Under the pieces are notes generated by a model, which ran no database searches, had not been told where the DNA came from, and saw nothing but the letters and a program-made list of their open reading frames with translations. Shown here in pieces: positions 1 through 11,645 of a stretch of 64,000 nt of DNA. Source of the stretch: Megalonaias nervosa (lineage: Eukaryota; Mollusca; Bivalvia; Unionida; Unionidae); NCBI GenBank assembly GCA_016617855.1, contig JAECUM010096242.1, positions 62,001 through 126,000 on the forward strand, given 5' to 3'. How positions within the stretch are numbered: the first letter of the stretch is position 1; each line of letters starts with the position of its first letter. Made by a program: the position numbers and the translations under genes.

Positions 1-1228
1 TTCTGCCTTCGAGTTTCATGCTTTATTTCAGATGCCTAAACTTACTGGTTCTAGATGGCCAATATTAATGATGCATCATTAAATTCTATACATGTACAAC
101 TACACTTCTCTCATCTTAAGACTGCATAATCTATGAGTTTCTTTATCATTCTAGGTACAAGCTATCCATAAAGTCTGGTCAAAGAACTTGCTCTAGAACA
201 AAAGTTTTTCAGCAAAATCCATTTTTCTTTGGACCACAGAGACCATAACATTTAATCTTTTGACTCCAAAATCAAATGACCTGTTATATACCTTAAGTGC
301 AAGCCCATCACGAACTTTCTTCAAGGTACAAGGTCTTTCAAACTGACCAGGACCTTTGACCTTTTCACCCCCAAATCAATGGGCTCCCTGACTAAGTGCA
401 AGCCATCCACAAAGCTAATGTCATGCAGAAACCATTTTTCTTCATACAGTCAATGACTCCGACCTTTGAACTTCTGATAAGATTTATGATATTAAAGAAA
501 CAATGTCATGATATTCCCATCTGGCGACAACTAATTACTGACATTATGAATCAACTAAAGGTCACAGTGGACCTGATATTGCTTATCTGGCTTACATAAC
601 TTACAGTTAACCATTTACTAAGCAAGGCTGATAAAGGAATTTAAGAACAGTACTATGTAAACTATTTCCCAAACTTTATATCATGGTAATTTTACCTATT
701 TCATTCTACATAATAAATATTCTGTCCAAAGACAAAGGCATTATTACTATGCACAGTCCTTGCTTATAATCAAAGTCATCCATGAGCTTGATGATATAAC
801 CCCTTTCCCAAGTTCTACAGAAATTGGATGAGAAATAGTTTCTATTTCTAACAATATCAACAAATCAGATGCAAGGTATCCCATTATTATGCACCTATCT
901 CATTTAATATAGAACCTGCCAATGACCATGATAATGGAAGTTTAAGGTAAAGCAAAGTCTGACTGGATTTCAGCCTCCAGTGTGACAACACACTCGGACA
1001 ATTATATACAAGTTTATCTCACTATTATGCATATATCTTGTTCATAATCTTACTTGTCCAACATCTTGATAATATATAACTGTTTAACAAGTTTGTTTAC
1101 AATTTGAGCAGAAAAACAGTGGTTACATTGTTAACAAACTCAGCCAATCAGATGCATCCTCATGTCATATACACATGTAACAGGTGGAGACACAAATTCT
1201 AACTATTACAATCAGGAATCGAACCCAG
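1..1228. other. No gene seen; worn repeats
   Basis: AT-rich, probably intron or 3' flank of the PINCH gene. Scattered single units of family R1 near 865 and 1140, and repeated words such as tgaccttt and caagccatccac/caagctatccat (about 160-410). The missing C-terminal PINCH exons are not here. Confidence 0.5.
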
Positions 1229-1600
1229 TTAATCAGTCACAGTCAGGTACACATACCACTAGACGAAAAGGTCTGAACCAACTAGACTGGTTAATCAGTC
1301 ACAGTCAGGTATGCATACCACTGGACAAAAAGGTCTGAACCAACTAGACTGGTTAATCAGTTACAGTCAGGTATGCATACCACTAGACAGAAAAGTCTGA
1401 ACCAACTAGACTGGTTAATCAGTCACAGTCAGGTATGCATACCACTAGACCGAAAGGTCTGAACCAACTAGACTGGTTAATCAGTCGGTCAGGTATGCAT
1501 ACCACTAGACCGAAAGGTCTGAACCAACTAGACTGGTTAATCAGTCACAGTCAGGTATGCATACCACTAGACAGAAAGGTCTGAACCAACTAGACTGGTT
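1229..1600 (-). repeat. 62-bp tandem array with tRNA-like units
   Basis: Six units (starts 1229, 1291, 1353, 1415, 1477, 1537; the fifth is 2 bp short). Each holds, on the minus strand, a box-A-like tctagtggtatg and a box-B-like ggttcagacc. The outermost copy on the low-coordinate side is followed on the minus strand by a perfect box B, gggttcgattcc (1215-1228 region). On the plus strand each unit has the 12-bp palindrome ggtatgcatacc (altered in unit 1) and a gacc-gaaa-ggtc-type hairpin. See findings. Confidence 0.85.
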
Positions 1601-2084
1601 ATTAACTAGCCTCAGATAAAGTCAAACCTGTCCTAACAGTCACCTTTACACTGCAGTCACCTTGTCAAAACAGCTATTCTCATTTCCCCCCTGGCAAATT
1701 TCCTATATAATTGTCATGTAATGGTCATCTGCATTCTGCAGTCAGTGGCCAGGTGTTTCCTAAACAAACAGTAGTTTCCCCTTCCCACCTTAAGCAGTCA
1801 CTGGAACATATCTACAGTGAAATGTCAGTCTATCCAAATTAAACTTTTTCTTCATGAGGAAGGCATTGTTTAGATAAAGTAAGCAGACGGTCTCAATGGC
1901 TAATTCTGATTAACGTTTTGAAGCATAAACAACTGTTTCAAAGCCTAATTTGGGCAAGTTGGCCAACTAGAGTCAGTCCTCTGTTATACTGTCATATGTA
2001 AACTGTCAATCTGAAGTGAAAATTAGTGTTTTGTCATGGTACACAAAATAATTTAAAATCAGTGACTATTTTAAGTCAGTGAAG

Positions 2085-2365
2085 ATTTAATTTATAAGAT
2101 TGACTGAAGTCAGCAGGATACAGTAATCTTGTGTGGAATATAAATTTGGAAGAGAACAACATATATGCATATTTTATTATTTGTTCAATAGTGCACATAA
2201 AATTAATAATAATAATAATAATAATATTCAGTGCACATAATTTTGAGATATGAACCTGTGTACATTGGTCACCTGTGTACAAAAGCCAGTGTTTTACCTC
2301 TTCCCATGGGTGGCTGCTATTGACAGGCTGCACTGTACATTGTCTGCTACAAATGAATTTGACCC
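2085..2365. repeat. Dispersed repeat R2 with (AAT)n
   Basis: Shares gcaggatacagtaatcttgt, gtggaa, aaatttgg, agaacaaca, gttcaatagtgcac and, after an (AAT)n run (2204-2228), cccatgggtggctgc/tgacagg with 32030-32345. Class unknown. Confidence 0.65.
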
Positions 2366-2629
2366 ATAATTCATCCTCAACCAAGATCTTGACGATAAAA
2401 GTCTATTTACAAGGTTTTATGAAAATCCTATCAAAAATACAGTCTACCGAGTGGCAAAAATAAACTCCATGATGCAAGATAACCTCATAAATTTGCATAG
2501 GTCTCACTCATAAAATTCATCCAACATGTTGATAGCATGGATCTTATTTATAACTGTATTCATTCAAGATCTTATTCATTTCAGCCCATTTACTGAGTCT
2601 GATCCAAAATGAATCAGAAACATCATCTC

Positions 2630-2975
2630 TAGAGTGTTAATAAACTCAGCCAATCAGATGCAAGATTGCCTCATTAATATGTATAGGAGCCACTTTCTAA
2701 TGAAACTGTCCAAGACCTTGATAATTCATCAAGACTGAATCAAAAATATGGCTTCCAGTATGGTAACAAACTGATGCAAGATCACCTCATTAATATGCAC
2801 AGATCTTGCTTATTACTGAATTTATTCAAGATTCCTAAGATACAAGCCCATATTCCAAGTCTGATAAAAACGGGGTCAAAATTGTAACTTCCAGAATGAC
2901 GATAAGCTCAGTCAATCTGATGCAATAATTAATCATTTCACTCATTACTGAAATTGTCCAAGATCTTGATGATAC
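2630..2975. repeat. Diverged ~130-bp tandem repeat family R1
   Basis: Three units marked by caatcagatgcaagat/ctgatgcaagatcacctc/caatctgatgcaat, each followed by cctcattaatatgca-like text and tccaagatcttgatgat. The same family is at 7290-7700, with single worn units near 865 and 1140. Confidence 0.65.
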
Positions 2976-3237
2976 AGTACAGCTCAGGTGATTTTTTTGG
3001 AACCACACATGTTAAAGTTGGGACTTAATCCCTTCTGCGATGGAACAATACATACCTACAAATCACCACTGCACCTTGGCCAACATGCCTATGGCATCTC
3101 CACCGAGGAGGGGCTAACTGACTTTACTGATTGATACTTTGACAGTCAATGAATGAAGATCAGCCAAGGAAAGACCAAGAAATCAGGAGAGATTTATAAT
3201 CAGATGCCATTTCAACAATCGGTGATCTTTTATTTTA

Positions 3238-3239
<2 letters not shown>

Positions 3240-3316
<77 letters not shown>

Positions 3317-3320
3317 ATAT
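3240..3320. repeat. (AT)n microsatellite
   Basis: About 37 AT dinucleotides in a row, ending in ctatatag. No coding meaning despite being open in one frame. Confidence 0.98.
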
Positions 3321-3374
3321 AGGGAAAATAAAAAACAATTTCAAAAGTCCTGCATATTCAGTACATTTAGAAAA

Positions 3375-4225
3375 TGTTGATTAAATTCTTTTGCAACAAG
3401 TTGGAGCTTTTACTCTACTCAAAGAAATCTGAACAAACTTATGCACTGCCTTGACAAGAGGCACACCTCATTGAGCTTGTCCTGAACAGAGTAAATTTAT
3501 CCTACTGTTTAAACATGAAAAGCAATCCTCTGAGGTATGGACAATTAAATTCCAGATAACAGCTGCTTCCATTTAAAAACACAAACAACAAAATAGAAAA
3601 CACTGAATTTACACTTAAATGCCAACCACGTGTTTAGTCCTTAAGCAGTTATGGTCCAGTCATGAAGCTGAATATATGTGTATACAACTATGAACTAGTT
3701 CAATTCTGACTGTTTGTGTACTGTCCATTTAATTTACGGGGCTACATTGTTCATTCTGATTGGGAAATATTTTTAATTCTTTCATTAATCACAAAATAAA
3801 TTTGTTTCAAATAAAACAAGGAATGGCGTAGTGTCATTTTTAATAATACAAATTAGAATGAAAGTTTTCAAGCATTTACCACCCACCCCTTTAGAACTTG
3901 AATGATCTCTCCCTAATAAAAACTTGGCTTCAGCAGAAATCGAGGCAGTGACCACTGTTATAAAATGTTAGCATCAAAAGATGATGTCAATTACAGCTTG
4001 GGAATGGTGCATTTCTTTCACATGAAGCCATCTGACCTGGTGCATTGTACCAAACAACTCACATTATGGTCCTATCATTGCAACATGTTGTGAAATGAAT
4101 AATGTGGGAAATTTTAAAATCTTCGATGTTCTGAAATTTTGATTTGCAACAAATGTATGGCATTCTGCATGGATGTCTCCAGATGTATCCTATTATTTGC
4201 TTGCTCTTGTAAGAGAAAAATATAA
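3375..4225. repeat. Inverted repeat, left arm
   Basis: Reverse-complement similarity to 6010-6925 is continuous along the whole length with scattered differences and small gaps. Examples: aggaatggcgtagtgtca against gacactatcccattcct, aagccatctgacctgg against ccaagttagatggctt, gatgatgtcaatt against aattgacatcatc. No open reading frame of interest. Confidence 0.8.
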
Positions 4226-4539
4226 AAATAAAAGTTGTATCATCATAGAAAATATAATCAACTATATAGAAATGATGTGTCTATCACCTAATTAGATCTA
4301 ATTTTATAATTATTTTGATGCAGATATTAAAATATGCAGTTTCCTATTTGTGGCTGATGGCACCTTTGGCTACTGAGACAAAAAAACCTTATTTCTCAGA
4401 ATAGTATTTGGTGTTTCTGTATGTGGTATACAGCTTTTCAGCTAGTTACTGTGGCTGAGTGGATAAAGTGTAACACACTCATACACCTGCATGACTTTGG
4501 AATATGAGATCATACCATTGGCAGGAATATTCATTCTTT

Positions 4540-5145
4540 CTTCCCTCCATGACGCTAGAAAGCTGAGCATGGTGTTAATATTCAAGATGCTAGAATGTCT
4601 AGTGTGGTGTTAATATTCATTCTTTCTAACCCTCCATGATGCTAGAATGTCTAGTGTGGTGTCAATATTTATTCTCTCTATCCCTCCACGATGCTAGAAT
4701 GTCTAGTATGGTATATATTCATTCTTCTTTCCCTCCACGATGCTAGAATGTCTAGTATGGTATTAATGTTCATTCTTTCTTTCCCTCCACAATGCTAGAA
4801 TGTCTAGTGTGGTATTAATGTTCATTCTTTCTTTTCCTCCACAATGCAAGGATGTCCAGTGTGGTGTTAATGTTCTATTCTTTCTTTCCTTCCACGATGC
4901 TAGGATGTCTAGTGTGGTGTTAATGTTCATTCTTTCTTTCCCTCCACGATGCTAGAATGTCTAGTGTGGTGTCAATATTCATTCTTTCTATCTCTCCACA
5001 ATGCTAGAATGTCTAGTGTGGTGTTAATATTCATTCTTTTTTTCCCTCCACGATGCTAGAATGTCTATTATGGTGTTAATACTCATTCTTTCTATCCCTC
5101 CATGATGCTAGAATGTCTTGTATGGTATTAATATTCACACCACCT
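4540..5145. repeat. 52-bp minisatellite, about 11 units
   Basis: Unit: a cattctttctttccctccac part, then gatgctagaatgtctag, then tgtggtgttaatatt. Successive gctag positions (4641, 4693, 4742, 4794 and so on) give a period of 52 with occasional 49. It lies in the loop between the two inverted-repeat arms. Just before it, at about 4448-4530, is a worn tRNA-like head (gtggctgagtggataaag). Confidence 0.88.
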
Positions 5146-6009
5146 TCTGAACTTTTCCAAAATTCAGAAGATGCCTAAAAATGACAACATGTCATGCACT
5201 GAAGAAGTAAAATTTAGATGGCATTAATTATTTTAGTGTTATTTCTGAAACTAACATTTCTTCAAAACATATTCAGAATCATGAAAAACTTTCATGGCAA
5301 AAATGTCTTTTGGCTTGGTGTGAAAAATGAGGTTGCTAATTGCAGAAAGTTTGCAGTCAGGAAATACTTAAACCGTTATTAAAGCAAGCACAAAGATATT
5401 TCTAGTGACAACTGATAACTATAACTTGTGCAGTAGTGATTTGGATTCCATATTTTAGGTGAGAGAGAAAGAAATGTCATCTGCAATCAAATATGAGTAA
5501 AATGAGAGACAGAGAAAAAGAGTTGTCATCTGCAATCAACTTGAGTAAGACAAGGGATTGCATCATCTCTATATCGCTCTTGTTAATGAATGAATGTGCC
5601 TGTAAAATTCTCTCTACACAAACATGTGGAAGCCTTTTATTGCTCTTTCTCCCTCCCCCCTCTGTGGATAAAATGACAAACGTTAAATTTACATTTCTCT
5701 GGCATGATGAAATGACTTTACACAAATTGACCCATCAATAGCAGTAATACTATTTTCTTTATCATTTCCTTTAACCACAAAGCAATTAAATTTTTTTTTT
5801 TGGGTGAGTGTTTGAAATACAGTCAAATACAGTGTAATACAATAATGACTCAGTCTGATGGATATCATTTATCACATTTGTATATAGTAGTGAGAACCAG
5901 TTGATAAAAGAAGTTTGGTCTTTACATTTAGGTTGAATTGGTTTAGTGGTTTCTAATTAAAACGATCAAAAAACCTAAAGCAACTTCTAGTAGATTGATT
6001 AAAATTCTG
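5146..6009. other. Loop of the inverted repeat, no gene seen
   Basis: Includes a 40-bp near-duplicate (gaaatgtcatctgcaatcaa near 5471 and gttgtcatctgcaatcaa near 5521). Open frames at 5477-5741 on both strands overlap each other and look accidental. Confidence 0.5.
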
Positions 6010-6925
6010 CACAATGAATCTTATTGTTTCTCAGACAAGTTCTCATTAACATAATGTACATGTGGAGACATTCATGCAGAAAGCCATACATTTCTTGGAA
6101 ATTAAATAAAATCTCTGAACATCTAAGATTTGATAATTTTCCACATTATTATTATTCATTTCTACAATATGTTGAAATCAGATTAATTAGGAACAATTAC
6201 CAAACTTACCTTGTTAATGACAGTACCATAATTTGAACCACTAAGTACAATGTGCCAAGTTAGATGGCTTCAGGTGTTAGAAACACACTTTTTCCAAAGC
6301 TGAAATTGACATCATCTTCTAATGCATACATTTTATAATAGTGCTTACAATGGTCACTGCCTTGATTTCTGGAGAACATTCGCTGAAGACATGTCTTTAT
6401 TAGGGAGGGACCATTGAAGTTCCGAATGGGGTGGTAATGCTTGAAAACCATTGTCTTATTCTGATTTGTTGTATAAGAAGGACACTATCCCATTCCTTGT
6501 TTTACTTGAAAATGAATGAAAGAAAAAAATACACCAAATCAGAAAACACAATATAGTAACATAAATTTAATGTCCAGTCCCTTACAGTATACATGCAGCC
6601 AGAATTGAACTAGTTCATAGCTGTGTACATGTATATTCAGCCTCATAACTGGTTCATTACTGTTTAAGGACTAAATACATGGTTTGTATTTGTTTGCAAA
6701 TTTGGTGTTTTCTATTTCACTATTGTTTTTTTTTAAACAGAAATGGCTATCATCTGGAATTAAGCTGTCCATACCTTGAGGATTACTTTTATGTTTAAAC
6801 AGTATGATAATTGTACACTGTTCAAGAGAAGCTCAACAAGGTCTTGTCAAGTCAGTGCACAAGTTTTTCTGATTTCTTTGAATAAAGTAAAAGTATAAAT
6901 TTATTGCAAAAGATGTCAATCAGCC
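6010..6925. repeat. Inverted repeat, right arm
   Basis: Partner of 3375-4225. The two arms are about 0.9 kb and the space between is about 1.8 kb. The short open frames here (for example 6024-6236) have no coding character and have counterparts in the other arm that are not conserved as protein. Confidence 0.8.
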
Positions 6926-6939
6926 ATTTTTAAATGAAA

Positions 6940-7275
6940 AAAATATACAGTACAGCTGTAGTGTCAATACAGTTTGTGAGGCACTGCAACTACGTTAATA
7001 TAAAAAAAACTGATCTGTCATTATACCCATTACATTCTCTTCAAAAGGACCACTCAATGTTTATAATCAGCAAAATGATGAAGATAAATCGGCACCTCTC
7101 TCCTTGAACCTCTAAAGGACATGCCTTCTGGTTGTCATACACAGAAACAAATACTCATTGGATGGAGACCACATCCATTCCACCGTGGTCATCTGTGATG
7201 ACTCTGTGAGAAAACATGGTGTGAAGAGCAATTCTTCACAAGCTGCTGCAGAAATTCCATCAGCTGTTGTGTGGG
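6940..7275. repeat. Dispersed repeat R3, copy 1
   Basis: Aligns with 59620-60007 in the same orientation: caatacagtttgtgaggca against taatacagtttatgaggca, gactctgtgagaaaacatgg against gactctgcaagaaagcatgg, and gaaattccatcag against ggaattccatcag. The open frames here (7158-7382) have no conserved partner frame, so no protein is claimed. Confidence 0.6.
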
Positions 7276-7289
7276 TTGAAATGTATAAG

Positions 7290-7700
7290 CCCATATTTCA
7301 AGTTGGATCAAAATCTAATCAGAAATATAGTTCCCAGAGTGGTAATAATCTTGGCCAATCTGATGCAAGATCACCTCATTAGTATGTGTGGATCTCATTC
7401 ATGACTGAACTTGTCCAAGATTCGAATGACATAAGCATATATTCCATGTTGTATCAAAATTGAATCAGAATACATCCTCTAACGTAGTAACAATCTTAAC
7501 CAATCAGATGCAAGACTGCCTCATTAGTTATGCATGGATCTCACGCTTTATCAAATCTGTCCCATATCTTAATGATATAAAAATATATTCAAAGTTTGGT
7601 CAAAATCAGATCAGAAATATGGCCTCCAGACTGGTAAAAATGTAAACAACCAGAAGCAAGATCACCTTATTAATATGCATAGATCTTGCTTATTATCAAA
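7290..7700. repeat. Diverged ~145-bp tandem repeat family R1
   Basis: Three units (ccaatctgatgcaagatc at 7352, ccaatcagatgcaagact at 7500, a worn one at 7645). Between them come cagaaatat and catattcca-type words as in the 2630-2975 block. Ends about 270 bp from PINCH exon g. Confidence 0.65.
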
Positions 7701-7970
7701 TATGTCTGGAATGTATCCTGTGATCATGTTCCAGCTGAGATCTTGGACTTCCTGAAAGAGTGTCATTTAAATGAAAATTTAGCTTTGTATTTTAAGGATT
7801 TTAACCCTTTTATGCCTTTGTCTTTCTTTTGTATGCTTTTTATGTAATATCTAAACTTGCTCCACACAATACAATCAGGATTGTTGATGAACCATTGAAA
7901 TCTACATAGTATATATACAATATAACCGACAGAATAAAAGAGATGACAGAACAGCAGGAAAATTCTTTAC

Positions 7971-8025
7971 CTCAACATGCCATGCTTTACCAAGAGCGTG
8001 CACCACTCTCTCTTCAATGGGCCTC
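7971..8025 (-). CDS. LIMS1/PINCH-like: PINCH/LIMS gene, exon g (LIM4, first finger)
   Basis: A 55-bp exon. After the split arginine it reads RPIEERVVHALGKAWHVE, matching the PINCH LIM4 segment RPIEGRVV-AMGK-WHVEH. The zinc-ligand histidine of WHVE is present. Acceptor TTACTTCTTCAG, donor TTGAG|GTAAAG, leaving phase 0. It is the last exon of the gene seen here. The rest of LIM4 (HFVC...), LIM5 and the stop codon were looked for below 7970 on this strand and not found, so the gene probably runs off the left edge. It is short, but exact phase and order make it secure. Confidence 0.92.
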
Positions 8026-8248
8026 CTGAAGAAGTAAAGTCATTGTAAAATGATCCATTACCTTCCTCAGAATCAAATACAGACGGATATAAATACACAA
8101 ACCTATGAAATCTCTGTAGCTCTCATCTTTTAAATAAGGGACATTAAAGTTTTATTCTTTGTTTCTAGCTACATAAATATTTGCAACTTGCATAATAGTT
8201 GTATACATATCAATGTTCAAAACAAACATGTTCTGTTGTGAAATTAAG

Positions 8249-8420
8249 GAACCATGGTAACTCAGTTGGTAAAGAGTCATACTTGAATCCAAGGGTCACA
8301 AGTCTGATACCATTCCTGGCCAGCCTGGGCTGGCCGCCTTGGTCTTTAAGAAAGGCAGTTAACTCTTATTTCCTTGGCATTATATAGCCAATAAATGTGC
8401 TTAAAGTGCAGTTAAAATCA
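8249..8420 (+). mobile_element. Possible tRNA-headed SINE, unassigned
   Basis: The start, ggtaactcagttggtaaaga, has a tRNA D-arm/box-A shape, and gtctgataccattcc about 55 bp later could be a worn box B. The following 100 bp match no other repeat in the window. No target duplication was found. Confidence 0.35.
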
Positions 8421-8864
8421 ACAGTCATGAAATCTCCCCCCCCCCATGATGTCCAAAATTTTCCCTCAGATTTAACTCCTATGAGAGGGCCTTACGAATC
8501 TTAGAAACTTGAAATGAAAGTTTAATAGAATCCTGACTTTGATGGCTGACACGATAATTTTCAAGATAATAACAGAAAATATAACTTTACTGTTGATAAT
8601 GAACAAGGATGACAAACTTATGCAGGTGAATTTAAAACTTACAAAGACTGGTATGGAAGGTTTTAATCATTATCTTGTAACATACTGTTATCAAAGGTAC
8701 TGATATGACTACTCAGATATAAAGCACCAGTGGTGGTGATGAAAAATGTTTTGAAGTTGTTCAGTTTATCCTCCCACATTTCATCAACTATTACCAGTAA
8801 TTCCATCAACTGTTACCATTAATAACTCTGAGTTTCAATGTGCTTTTGTTATTTAATAAGTAGT

Positions 8865-9058
8865 TGTTGCTGTTATCGGATTTAATGCCAGTTTTCAGCA
8901 CAAGATAGACTATACATGGCAGCCAGTACCAATCGTGGAGGAAGAACCCGGAAAACCCCCGGAAAGAACCACCTACCCACGAGAAGCTACTGGAAAACTT
9001 TGACTTGAACCACGCAGAGGTGAGCGCTTTAGACCGCTCAGCCACTTGAGGCTCGTAA
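8865..9058 (-). mobile_element. SINE family 2 copy, internally shortened
   Basis: Reverse orientation, flanked by exact 12-bp duplications ttaataagtagt (8853-8864 and 9059-9070). At 194 bp it is about 60 bp shorter than its relatives: the part between the body and the box-A head, which includes box B, is missing. Confidence 0.88.
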
Positions 9059-9279
9059 TTAATAAGTAGTCCAGGGTCTGCATGTCAAGCCTACAATCAA
9101 AACACTGCTGTAAAAAATATGCAACCTTTATGTCAGTCATATGGTTCAGCTACCATGTTGGAGAATGAATTGTCTTTGCTTGATCATGATTGATCCAATA
9201 TTTGAACAGTATCCAATATAGCAGGAAATGAAAGCAAAGGAAAAAACTTCAACCAAAACCTTACTGCAAATCCTGTACG

Positions 9280-9640
9280 ACTATGACCCTGACTCGAAGA
9301 TCAAAATCGGCAGATTCATAATGATTCATCCCATGTATGGAAAAAAATCCATTAGGGGGTTTAGAAACAATTAACATTTCTTAAAAAATAACTTTGACCT
9401 TAACCCAAGGTCACAAAGACAAGCATGCATGACACAAAATGAATTATTTTAGCTTCATAATGATTCATTGCAAGTATCGAGAAAATACATCAAAGTGTTT
9501 TGGGAAATGTATAAGCAGATGAAAAACTTTATCAAAACCTTAAAACAATTTTGACCTTCACCCTTGTATGAACTGTCCAAGCTTCATAATAATTAAAATG
9601 AGTATGATGAGAATCTATCAATAGGTTTAGGAAATATTAG
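9280..9640. repeat. ~130-bp tandem repeat family R4
   Basis: Three diverged units marked by ttcataatgattcatccc (9314), agcttcataatgattcattg (9451) and agcttcataataatt (9579), each followed about 40 bp later by gtttaggaaatatt-like text and then by a tgaccttnaccc motif. A further unit is at 11480-11670. Repeats of this look are common in mollusc genomes, from general knowledge. Confidence 0.65.
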
Positions 9641-9844
9641 CAAATAAACAAGCCTTATTCCATTTCAGATCGGATACGATTCCAGTCATATGTTCACTAT
9701 ATTCTGTCTATCACTTAGCATATACATGCGTTTAACCAAATACTATGTCATTATATTATGTGAACTCTTTTGAAAAGAAGAATATAAATGTAGGTGGTAC
9801 ACAAATGCAGTGACAGCATGATTTTAAAAAAGGACAAAAACTAG

Positions 9845-10445
9845 TAAAAATTCAATTCAGAAATTGAGTTTTAATGTGCAGGCATCAAAATGGGGGTCAT
9901 TACTAAGAAATCAAATGATTGCAGCAATGTGCTTGTGGAATTTGTTGAAAATACAGACATGGAAAATTAACGTTTTAGGCAGTTGGGAATGTTATGTTTT
10001 TTTCTTCAAAATGAACAGAGTTGATCATTGAAATTTGTATTTCAAGCACGAGTTTTAACATGCATAGATCGCCATGATGGGCAGCAGTGAAGCAGCAAGT
10101 GATGGCAGTGATGTGGATGCCACTACTGATGAAAATATAGTTAATTTTGTGGGGAACAAATTGACTTCTTAGGCACTGCAGATCATGATCCTGACTTCGA
10201 TAAAATGAACAGAGATGGTGATAACTGATTAGCAGAAAATCTTATTTCAAAGCTGAATTTTAATGTGTGGAGATCAAAATGGTGGACAGTACTTAAGTGG
10301 CAAGTGAAGACAGTGACATGGATGCCAATTTTGATGAAACTGTAGTAAACTGATATTTGAGGTAGTGGGGGTCGCGATCTTGCCTACATTGGATGAACTT
10401 AGTAGATGATAACTAGCTAATTGTTATTTTTGAGACATTGACATT
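9845..10445. repeat. ~190-bp tandem repeat, three units
   Basis: Units start near 9853, 10042 and 10240 with attcagaaattgagttttaat / tttcaagcacgagttttaac / tttcaaagctgaattttaat, then a gatcaaaatggtggacag-type word and ggcagtgatgtggatgcc. No stable open frame runs across all units. A LINE 3' end follows directly. Confidence 0.6.
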
Positions 10446-10454
10446 GTTTTACGT

Positions 10455-10750
10455 ATTAGGGCCCAGCTATGTGGAACAAATTGCCTGCAGATCTTAGACA
10501 CAAGGACACTGTGATCTTATTCAAGAGTGCTCTTAAAACACACTTATTTCGACTACGAGACTTAAAAATTAATAATGTTTACTTCCTTAATTATTGTCAG
10601 AATGTTTTTGATTTTGTTGTGGTTGTAATTTCATGGTGTTTGTTTTTGTAATTTTGTCATTATATATGTTTTTATGTGTTATCTAATATTGTAAAGTATA
10701 AAGAACTTGTAAAGATTAGGTGATGTACTAAGTCCACGTTATTATTATCA
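10455..10750 (+). mobile_element. LINE 3' end, same family as at 61.4-62.4 kb
   Basis: Reads GPAMWNKLPADLRHKDTVIL, then FKSALKTHLFRLRDLK, nearly the same as WNELPTELIHKD...FKSALKTHLFQL of the larger copy, followed by the same kind of 3' untranslated part (gtaaagtataaagaac, gattaggtgatgtac) and a short ATT-rich tail (about 10739-10748). Only about 300 bp remain. Confidence 0.75.
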
Positions 10751-10893
10751 GTAAATTACTAGTGCACTGAAGTAATTATTTTTCTCTCTCTCTTATTTGT
10801 GATTTTCTTGGATCCAATTTTCAATTCGACAACATGCTGGAGCTACTGAAGAGAACCAAACAGAATTTGTTTATACGTCTTCATGTCAATGTT

Positions 10894-11125
10894 CTTAATA
10901 TAAGTGATACACACTACGGGTACACTATAATTTTAATATAAGTGATACACACTACGGGTACACTGTATAATATTAATATAAGTGATACACACTACGGGTA
11001 CACTGTATAATTTTAATATAAGTGATACACACTATGGGTACACTGCATAATTTTAATATAAGTGATACACACTATGGGTACACTGTAGTATTTTAATATA
11101 AGTGATACACACTATGGTACACTAT
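10894..11125. repeat. 40-bp minisatellite, six units
   Basis: Unit: taagtgatacacactacggg then tacactgtataattttaata; starts 10901, 10939, 10979, 11019, 11059, 11099. Very similar units (cggg becomes tggg in the last three), so recent expansion. Confidence 0.95.
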
Positions 11126-11518
11126 AATTCTGGATAGTGGATACAATTCTTTGTACATAAATTGCTTATGAAGAACAATAATTTAAAATAATTAAGAACA
11201 TATAAGGTAAGTTTACTTCAGTGTGTCATCAAAAATGCATTTACCCACTTTGTTGTAGCATGCAAGGGTGGTGGTGGGGGGCAAATTAAACACAATTTGT
11301 TTCGTGTCCACAAGTTCTGGGATGTATGACCTAGGTAACAAAATGTTTAACCATAAGTTATGGGACAGGAAAAAAATTATTTTATCTTGTCCCAAGATAT
11401 ACAGTAAATATGGTAATCAAAACCATAATGGAAATTTCCATCATAGGGACCTTGATCCTAGGGTAGAAGCGGAGAGTAAGCATGTTGTAGAATGAATTGT
11501 CTTAGCTTCATAATGAAT

Positions 11519-11645
11519 CATGCCATATACAATCACAATCTATCATGCCATATACATCACAATCTATCATGCCATATACATCACAATCTATTGTGCCATA
11601 TACATCACAATCTATCATGCCATATACAATCACAATCTATCTTGG
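11519..11645. repeat. 24-bp minisatellite inside an R4 unit
   Basis: Unit: tgccatatacatcacaatct plus atca, five copies (tgcca at 11521, 11546, 11570, 11594, 11618). It expands the sequence that follows cttcataatgaatca in the R4 family. It gives a repeating HHNLSCHI frame, which is a by-product. Confidence 0.92.

Noticed and set aside
1229..1600. Cluster of tandem tRNA genes
   Set aside because: 62 bp is too short for a tRNA, box B is imperfect in the internal units and no acceptor stem pairs.
3153..3380. Open frame with a long IYIYIY run
   Set aside because: Produced by the (AT)n microsatellite; no coding character outside it.
5477..5741. Two overlapping 82-codon frames on opposite strands
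   Set aside because: Mutually overlapping, no family match, low-information sequence between inverted-repeat arms.
1..7970. Remaining PINCH exons (rest of LIM4, LIM5, stop)
   Set aside because: Searched for HFVC, YCETHY and LFGDVC-type text on the minus strand with splice sites; none found, so they are assumed to lie beyond the left edge.
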